From contig CAJUAT010000063.1 in NCBI GenBank assembly GCA_910584525.1, forward strand, positions 1-12,743: 12,743 bases of DNA, given 5' to 3'. A program made the translations under genes and the position numbers. Below the pieces are notes generated by a model. It saw only the letters and a list, made by a program, of their open reading frames with translations. It was not told the DNA's origin and ran no database searches. This document shows, piece by piece, positions 8,701-12,743 of the stretch. This DNA is from an uncultured Muribaculaceae bacterium. GTDB lineage: Bacteria; Bacteroidota; Bacteroidia; Bacteroidales; Muribaculaceae. Numbering within the stretch: the first letter of the stretch is position 1; each line of letters begins with the position of its first letter.

Positions 8701-8868
8701 GCAGGGGGTGCGCAACCGGGCAACGAGATTCAGAGCCCTATGGCCAAGGTGATTCTCGGCGGACTCATATCTTCCACGTTGCTGAACGGGTTTATTATCC
8801 CTATAATCTATATGTTGCTGAACAAAAATAAAGCCAGATACAAATATGAAACTGACTGCTATAAGTAG
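5761..8868 (+). CDS. Heavy-metal-type RND efflux pump (CusA/CzcA family permease)
   Basis: This inner-membrane proton antiporter exports substrate from the periplasm or cytoplasm through the adaptor and channel. At 1035 residues it has normal length and the duplicated RND layout: TM1 (about 14-33), a periplasmic loop, TM2-6 (about 340-500), TM7 (about 532-552), a second loop opening FLPPFNEG (557-564), and TM8-12 from about 862. The family signature in TM4 reads GSLVDDAIVDVENVYKR, giving acidic residues D404, D405, D409 and E411. By remembered alignment, D404 and E411 match CzcA D408 and E415, while the position of CzcA D402 is alanine, as in CusA. The three CusA copper-binding methionines (M573, M623, M672) appear not to be kept. 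A metal substrate is likely but which one is unresolved. Its last 23 bases overlap the TolC-type gene. Confidence 0.94.
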   Translation: MLDRIIGFALKNRLLIAALALVVVIGGCFVATRMEVDVFPDLNAPTVAVMTEAPGMAPEEVEQLVTYPIETALNGTQGVRRIRSTSTAGYSIVWVEFNWDTDPYRARQNVSERLGTIREQFGKNVGAPVMGPQSSVLGEVMFIGLDSDSVSMMDLRTLADFTIAPRIRSLDGVAQVSVIGGQVKEYQILLRPERMREYNVTLSDVIAATDGINTNPAGTSVYDNGNEYLIRGIVSTNDAAAIGKSVVKDTEGMAVMLENVADVKPMPRMPYTGAASIHGKPGVIMTVTKQPDTGTLELTERIDAEMNKIKASLPAAVNINTDLYRQQKFIDSSMDNLKKSLIEGAVFVCIILFVFLMNPRTTLISLVTIPLSLLMTLLSLHFMGLTINTMSIGGIAIAIGSLVDDAIVDVENVYKRLRHNMALPPESRQSKIKVIYNASREVRMPILNSTLIIIVSFVPLFFLHGMEGRMLVPLGISFIIALVASTLVALTLTPVLCSWLLPGKGADKGEPRIVVWLKGYYAKALAWTLRHWRPVTGITAIFFVAALILFFLQGRSFLPPFNEGSLTINVSANPGISLEESERIGALAERLLMSVDEISTVARKTGRAELDEHALGINVSEIEAPFELKDRSKDEMLKEVRDKLSHIQGVNIEIGQPISHRIDAMLSGTRANIAIKVFGPDLMKIHQTGKKIKEAIQEIPGLADVNVEQQVMRPQLKIKPRREVMAEYGITIPAFNEAVEVLLGGRKVSEVYENNQPVDLVVKLQDAGDMDLESIRETPITAADGRQITLDAIAEIEVSSGPGTVNRENIERLMVVSANVAGRDLRGAVNDIKETIDKNVTLPPNTRVEYGGQFESEERASRTLLLVSFFSILAIYLLLFNQFRNSLQSLVVMVNLPLALIGGVFAVALTSGVVSIPAIIGFISLFGIATRNGMLLVDRYNELIKRGYCLKDAIMEGSLDRLNPIIMTALTSALALIPLAAGGAQPGNEIQSPMAKVILGGLISSTLLNGFIIPIIYMLLNKNKARYKYETDCYK

Positions 8869-10036
8869 AAGCATGATGCTTCTGGGTCTGTGTGCCACAG
8901 CGGGTATGTCCGCTCAGAACTCTTATGTCGATGCCTTAAGCGAGATAGCCCGTGGAAGCCGCACTCTAAAAGCCAGGACACTGCAGACGCAGGCCACGGA
9001 AAATGAAAATATGACAGGGCTGAATCTGTCGAATCCTGAAGTGGAGTTTGCCTACCAGTGGGGAGTGCAGAATGCCGACAAGGTAATGCTTGATGTCAGT
9101 CAGGGTTTCGACTTCGCCACTCTGTCTGGGGCGAAACGCCGGGTGGCCGAGAGCCAAAATCGTATGGCCTTGTCGGAATTGTCGGGCGAACGGCTGCGGA
9201 TAGCCTCCGAGGCTGATGCTCTGATGACCAAGGCTGTGTATCTCCAGCGTCTCGACAACGTCTACGACAGTATGGAGAAAAATTATAACCAGATGCTTGA
9301 AGCAGCCCGTAAGGCTGTGGAGAAGGGCACCATGACTTCCGTGGATGTCAATTCGATACGCATGGAGATGTCGCAGATCATCTCACAACGTCGTCTTGAA
9401 AAGATAGAGCTTGAAGGCACGATGCAGATGCTCCGTGGGATGGCCGGTGGAGCCGATCTGTCGTGGACACCTGTGGAATATATGCCCTACACGCTTCCCT
9501 CTGATTATGCCGAATGGAGCGCGGCAGCCGTGGAGAAGAATCCGGCCATAGCGGTGGCACGTGATGCAACTGCAGCCGCCGATGCGGAGATAAGTCTGCG
9601 CAAGAAGGAGGGTCTGCCCGAGTTTTCTTTGGGATATACTTCCGAAATGGTGAAGGACGACGACCACTATGGAGTAAGCCTCGGCGTGACTCTGCCATTG
9701 TGGGGCAACAAGGGAAGGGTAAAAGCTGCTAAGGCGGCCAAACTGGCAGCGGATGCCGCCCTTGATGAGGCGCGCCACAACAATGCCATTGATCTCCGGA
9801 TGAAGTATCAGAAGGCAAAGGCTCTGGGCGAGACGGCTCTGGAAACTGCCAAACTGTGCCGGGAATGCGACAATTCCAAGGATATAAAGCGTCTATATGA
9901 TCTCGGCAATCTGTCGGTGCATGAGTATCTGTCGCAAATCACCCCTCTGTATGAGATGGCTATTCGTGTTGTGGAGGCCGATTATGCATATCAGGATGCT
10001 CTGGCTACCCTCAGGGGTGCAGCCGCCGAATATTAG
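8846..10036 (+). CDS. TolC-family outer-membrane efflux protein
   Basis: This is the outer-membrane channel of the tripartite pump. The 396-residue product has a signal peptide with likely cleavage near GMSA|QN (about residue 23). It then shows the internal duplication of the outer-membrane efflux protein family: two halves of long alanine- and charge-rich helices flanking short beta segments. The second half carries the familiar YGVSLGVTLPLWGNKGRVKAA motif near residues 275-295, while the first carries VMLDVSQGFDFATLSGAKRR (about 78-97). The start overlaps the pump's 3' end by 23 bp in another frame, which suggests translational coupling. The ATG at 8846 is preferred because it gives a complete signal peptide. 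It is somewhat short compared with E. coli TolC, but usual for channel proteins of CusC/CzcC-like systems in Bacteroidetes. Confidence 0.92.
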   Translation: MKLTAISRSMMLLGLCATAGMSAQNSYVDALSEIARGSRTLKARTLQTQATENENMTGLNLSNPEVEFAYQWGVQNADKVMLDVSQGFDFATLSGAKRRVAESQNRMALSELSGERLRIASEADALMTKAVYLQRLDNVYDSMEKNYNQMLEAARKAVEKGTMTSVDVNSIRMEMSQIISQRRLEKIELEGTMQMLRGMAGGADLSWTPVEYMPYTLPSDYAEWSAAAVEKNPAIAVARDATAAADAEISLRKKEGLPEFSLGYTSEMVKDDDHYGVSLGVTLPLWGNKGRVKAAKAAKLAADAALDEARHNNAIDLRMKYQKAKALGETALETAKLCRECDNSKDIKRLYDLGNLSVHEYLSQITPLYEMAIRVVEADYAYQDALATLRGAAAEY

Positions 10037-10051
10037 AGCGCATTCTAAGTC

Positions 10052-11047
10052 ATGAAATTCAGGACTGAATATAAAGTCGGGAAGAGATGTTCCTCCCTGG
10101 ATGTGGAGCGGCCTGTGGTGTTGCTCGGTTCTTGCTTTACCGACTCCATAGGCAAAAAGATGAGGGAGTCGCTATGGGATGCGTATCCAAACACCTGCGG
10201 CGTTCTGTACAATCCCGCCTCCATTGCCAATATTCTCGAATTGGCCATGGTGTGCGATGATGCCGACATAGATAACAGCATAGCTGACGCGTCCGCACTC
10301 AACGGAAATCTTTGGGTGTCCTGGCTGATGGATTCACATGCCGACAGATTCTCTCGCGATGAATCAAGGCAAATTGCCCACAATCTTATCGATGACCTGC
10401 ATAGGCAGCTCGTCGATGCAAGGGCATTGATAATCACTTTCGGTACATCCTGGGTTTATGAACTACAAGACCGCGACAACTACATCGTTGCCAATTGTCA
10501 TAAATTCCCTGCCGAAACATTTAAACGTCGACGCCTGGATATTGATGAGATTGTGCTCAGATGGAATAGGGTTATAGATGCCCTCCATGGTATGAACGAA
10601 AAGCTGAATGTGATTTTCACTGTTAGTCCCGTAAGGCATCTGAAGGATGGTTTTGAAGGCAACAGCCGATCCAAGGCCACTCTCCTGTTGGCGTGCGAAC
10701 GGATTTGTCAATCCAATCCCCTGACATCCTACTTCCCTTCTTACGAAATACTGATGGATGATTTGCGCGACTACAGATTCTATGCCGATGACCTTGTGCA
10801 CCCTTCCGATGAAGGTGTGGAATATATATGGGGTAAATTCCGCGAGACTTATCTGTCGCCGGAGTCATGCCGTATTCTCGATGAAGGCCTGCGCATCACA
10901 AAAGCATTGAACCACCGCCCTTTATTGCATGACCATTCCGAAGAGGCTCTCAGACAAATCTCCTCCATGAAAGAAAAGGCTATGAAGAGATACCGTGATT
11001 TTATCTCGTGCCATCCGGGCATGCTGTCAACGCTTACGTTTCAATAG
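10052..11047 (+). CDS. GSCFA-domain protein (probable SGNH-like hydrolase)
   Basis: The family is named for a GSCFA motif, seen here as GSCFTDSIG at residues 26-34. The fold is thought to be related to SGNH/GDSL esterases. S27 is the expected nucleophile, and DDLVHPSDEG (246-255), with H250, matches the Asp-x-x-His block. Further family landmarks are TFGTSWVYELQD (about 130-141) and VANCHKFP. At 331 residues it is full length. No signal peptide is visible, so it is probably cytoplasmic. Substrate and role are unknown; a part in acyl or glycan modification is a guess from the fold. It begins 15 bases after the channel gene with no terminator between, so it may be the fourth gene of the efflux transcript. 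Its 3' end overlaps the convergent flippase gene by 21 bp. Confidence 0.88.
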   Translation: MKFRTEYKVGKRCSSLDVERPVVLLGSCFTDSIGKKMRESLWDAYPNTCGVLYNPASIANILELAMVCDDADIDNSIADASALNGNLWVSWLMDSHADRFSRDESRQIAHNLIDDLHRQLVDARALIITFGTSWVYELQDRDNYIVANCHKFPAETFKRRRLDIDEIVLRWNRVIDALHGMNEKLNVIFTVSPVRHLKDGFEGNSRSKATLLLACERICQSNPLTSYFPSYEILMDDLRDYRFYADDLVHPSDEGVEYIWGKFRETYLSPESCRILDEGLRITKALNHRPLLHDHSEEALRQISSMKEKAMKRYRDFISCHPGMLSTLTFQ

Positions 11048-12472
11048 ATAATCCACACTCTCCTTAAAGATTACCGAGTTGGCGCGCCACAGTATAAAGC
11101 AATACAGCCCGGCGGCCATCACTATCTTTACTGTCAGCGACAAAAGAGTGTTTTCGATATGTCTTGTTCCCCATAATGTCACGCCCATTACAAAGAGCGT
11201 TACCACAAGATATGACGAGATATCTCTGACCACTGTCTTCCAACGTATGCCGGCATACCTGCCGGCAAAATATTGCCATACGAAAACCCATAGAATGTTT
11301 ATAAGGCTGTAGAAGGCAAGCATGACGTTCAATCCCATACGGTAGGTGACCGTTATCGATACAAGCTGCGTTAGGCCGAGGGCTATCGTGTTCCACATAT
11401 ATACGGAAGGACGCCCCATGCTGTTGAACAAATTGGCATAGAGCACGCAAATGGGAATGAAGGCGCTTCCGGCACACAGAATCTGAATCACCGGCACGGA
11501 GTCAATCCATTTGTCGGTGACGGCTATGATAATAAGCTCGCGGGACACTATCGCCAGTCCGAAGAGTGCCGGAAAACTGATGAATGCCGTGAAGCGCAAC
11601 ATCTTGCTGAATACGTTGGCACGACGGACGGCATCCGTACCCGCCTCTCGCAACACAGGTTGCCCCACACCGTTGATCATACCCTGGATAATGCCGTAGC
11701 CCATCATGGTCCACTTGCTTCCCTGCGTATAATATCCCGTGATCTGCATGTTGTAAAACCTGCCCAGAAGCACGGAAAAAATGTTGTTGTTGATTTGCGT
11801 GAAGAGAGTTATTATCAGCTGCTTGATGCTGAAAGGGAGCATTTCGCGCAGTGGCTTGAAGTCGATTTTAAATGATGGTCGCCAGGGACACCACCACCAT
11901 ACCAACATGCTATTGATGAAAATATACGATACCGATTGCACGGCTATTCCCCAATATCGGCAACCATTGGCGGCACATGTCACTCCGATGACGCCCGATA
12001 TGCATATGGCCGTAATCATTGCCAGACTACGCTGCTTCACCATCAAGTTACGGAAAAGATAGGCAGTAGGAGCCGCCGACAGGCCGCCGAAAAGAAATCC
12101 TATGAAAAGAACACGTGACAACATCTTCATCTCCGGTTCATGATAGAAAGAGGAGATGAGAGGAGCCGAGAAAAACAAGATGATGTATATGGCCGCTGAC
12201 ACCAACGTGCTGAACCAGAATAGAGCATTGTAGTCCTTGGCAGCAGCTTCCTTTTTGTTGACGATAGCGAGGATAAAACCGCTTTCGGCCAATAATCCGG
12301 CCAATGTAGAGAAGATGGTGAGAGCCCCTACCATACCATAATCAGCCGGTGTAAGCATTCTGGCGAGAAATATGCCGAAAAGGAGGTTGAGTATCTGCAT
12401 CATCCCGTTGCCGATACCGCCCCACAGCAATCCCTTTGCCGTCTTCTTTTTCAGCTCACCATTACCTGCCAT
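11027..12472 (-). CDS. Polysaccharide flippase (Wzx/WzxC-like, MOP superfamily)
   Basis: This inner-membrane protein probably flips lipid-linked oligosaccharide units for O-antigen, capsule or other surface glycans. The 481-residue product consists almost wholly of hydrophobic segments (about 12-14). It opens with the typical basic N-terminus MAGNGELKKKTAKGLLWGG and the family stretch FLARMLTPADYGMVGALTIF (about 34-53). A central GYYTQGSKW motif (about 247-255) is also typical of this branch. It ends with a basic tail, LLKRKR. The start at 12472 follows a consensus -7 element by a leader of about 15 bases. No glycosyltransferase or polymerase genes are next to it, so it looks like an orphan flippase rather than part of a visible capsule cluster. 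The family is clear; the glycan carried is unknown. Confidence 0.92.
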   Translation of the reverse strand: MAGNGELKKKTAKGLLWGGIGNGMMQILNLLFGIFLARMLTPADYGMVGALTIFSTLAGLLAESGFILAIVNKKEAAAKDYNALFWFSTLVSAAIYIILFFSAPLISSFYHEPEMKMLSRVLFIGFLFGGLSAAPTAYLFRNLMVKQRSLAMITAICISGVIGVTCAANGCRYWGIAVQSVSYIFINSMLVWWWCPWRPSFKIDFKPLREMLPFSIKQLIITLFTQINNNIFSVLLGRFYNMQITGYYTQGSKWTMMGYGIIQGMINGVGQPVLREAGTDAVRRANVFSKMLRFTAFISFPALFGLAIVSRELIIIAVTDKWIDSVPVIQILCAGSAFIPICVLYANLFNSMGRPSVYMWNTIALGLTQLVSITVTYRMGLNVMLAFYSLINILWVFVWQYFAGRYAGIRWKTVVRDISSYLVVTLFVMGVTLWGTRHIENTLLSLTVKIVMAAGLYCFILWRANSVIFKESVDYLLKRKR

Positions 12473-12495
12473 GTAATCCCGCTCTGATTGTAATG

Positions 12496-12503
12496 CAAAA
12501 TTA
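12496..12503 (-). promoter_or_regulatory. -7 promoter element of the flippase gene
   Basis: The minus strand reads TAATTTTG followed by C, a perfect match to the Bacteroidetes -7 consensus TAnnTTTGY, ending 23 bases before the ATG at 12472. There is no TTTG at the -33 distance; instead a copy of the GATTAATC repeat lies there (12516-12523). Transcription would begin near 12489. Confidence 0.55.
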
Positions 12504-12512
12504 CTAAATTTT

Positions 12513-12577
12513 TCCGATTAATCCTGCACCTCATGCTTGACCCGATAAATCCCGATTGTTCTCGATTAATCCCGAAA
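12513..12577. repeat. Cluster of CCGATTAATCC-like short repeats
   Basis: One copy, CCGATTAATCC, lies at 12514-12524. After a 16-base gap, four 10-base units follow in tandem: CCCGATAAAT (12541-12550), CCCGATTGTT, CTCGATTAAT and CCCGAAATGA (to 12580). The core GATTAATC (12516-12523 and 12564-12571) is itself a perfect palindrome. The cluster lies between the rRNA-operon terminator and the flippase promoter, overlapping its -33 region. Function is unknown; binding sites for a regulator are one possibility. Confidence 0.5.
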
Positions 12578-12579
12578 TG

Positions 12580-12607
12580 AAAAAAGGGAACCCTTTCGGA
12601 TTCCCTT
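12580..12607 (-). terminator. Distal terminator at the end of the rRNA unit
   Basis: On the minus strand AAGGGAATCC (12607-12598), loop GAAA, and GGGTTCCCTT (12593-12584) form a 10-bp stem with one G-U pair, followed by a T run to 12580. It lies six bases beyond the 3' end of the truncated 5S sequence and is a strong intrinsic terminator. Confidence 0.85.
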
Positions 12608-12613
12608 CTTGAA

Positions 12614-12684
12614 GGTGGCGATTACCTACTCTTCCGCTTTCCCAAAGTAAGCAATCACCATCGGCGTGATAAGGTTTAACTTCG
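12614..12684 (-). rRNA. 5'-truncated 5S rRNA fragment (probable pseudogene)
   Basis: Read on the minus strand, this carries the conserved 3' two-thirds of bacterial 5S rRNA: GAAGTTAAACC, TTATCACGCCGATGGT and GAAGAGTAGGTAATCGCCACC. About 71 of the usual 110 or so bases are present. Directly upstream, where the first 40-odd bases (the 5' strand of helix I, helix II and half of helix III) should be, there is GC and then the T run of another terminator (12694-12686). It therefore cannot fold as a complete 5S rRNA. It looks like the remnant of a duplication or unequal recombination, or an assembly artefact near a repeat. Confidence 0.75.
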
Positions 12685-12685
12685 C

Positions 12686-12716
12686 AAAAAAAAAGGGAAC
12701 CCTTTCGGATTCCCTT
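12686..12716 (-). terminator. Proximal terminator after the outer 5S rRNA copy
   Basis: This is the same GAAA-loop hairpin as at 12584-12607, here at 12716-12693, followed on the minus strand by a run of nine T (12694-12686). It would end the rRNA transcript entering from the right, leaving the inner 5S fragment untranscribed or weakly read through. Confidence 0.85.
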
Positions 12717-12722
12717 CTTGAA

Positions 12723-12743
12723 GGTGGCGATTACCTACTCTTC
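12723..12743 (-). rRNA. rrf: 3' end of 5S rRNA, cut by the window edge
   Basis: On the minus strand GAAGAGTAGGTAATCGCCACC is the 3' terminus of 5S rRNA, identical to the same part of the inner fragment. The rest of the gene lies right of the window, so I cannot tell whether this copy is complete. It marks the end of an rRNA operon transcribed leftward toward the flippase gene. Confidence 0.7.

Larger units (their letters stand above)
12580..12743. repeat. 109-bp tandem direct repeat (terminator plus 5S 3' part)
   Basis: Bases 12580-12634 are identical over 55 positions to 12689-12743, where the window ends, giving a period of 109 bp. Each unit contains the same terminator hairpin and the same 3' end of 5S rRNA. 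The repeat probably continues beyond the window, so its full copy number and length cannot be read here. Confidence 0.85.

Noticed and set aside
12536..12580. CRISPR-like array
   Set aside because: The units are only 10 bases long, adjacent and imperfect, with no spacers and no cas genes in the window.

Overview
The window looks like chromosomal DNA from an anaerobic, gut-type member of the Bacteroidales, possibly Muribaculaceae-like. The assignment is inferred from gene content (anaerobe-type rubrerythrin, a BspA-like leucine-rich-repeat surface protein, a GSCFA protein, a lipoprotein RND adaptor). It is supported by Bacteroidetes-type promoter elements (TAnnTTTG, here three times as TAATTTTG) and by the lack of clear Shine-Dalgarno sequences. 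No phage, insertion sequence, CRISPR array or tRNA was seen.

Layout from left to right. Positions 22-58 hold the terminator of an upstream gene. A single-gene rubrerythrin unit follows (136-678), with its own promoter (71-102) and a UUCG-loop terminator (696-722). That terminator can also serve the convergent large gene 4067-801 (minus), which encodes a secreted 1088-residue BspA-like protein. An AT-rich gap of 508 bases (4068-4575) separates this gene from a plus-strand operon: a periplasmic adaptor lipoprotein with histidine-rich ends (4576-5754), a heavy-metal-type RND pump (5761-8868) and a TolC-type outer-membrane channel (8846-10036). Fifteen bases later comes a GSCFA-domain protein (10052-11047). 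Its 3' end overlaps by 21 bp the end of a convergent polysaccharide flippase gene (12472-11027, minus).

The right edge (about 12510-12743) is the tail of an rRNA operon transcribed leftward into the window. It shows two copies of a unit made of a strong terminator and the 3' part of 5S rRNA, 109 bp apart. The inner copy lacks the 5' third or more of 5S rRNA. Between this tail and the flippase promoter lies a cluster of short CCGATTAATCC-like repeats.

Functionally, adaptor, pump and channel form one complete tripartite efflux system spanning both membranes, probably for metal cations. The pump's transmembrane acidic motif and the apparent lack of the CusA copper-binding methionines leave the metal open. 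I see no wholly new system. The points most worth a second look are the truncated tandem 5S units, the unusual motif of the pump, and the GSCFA gene attached to the efflux operon.
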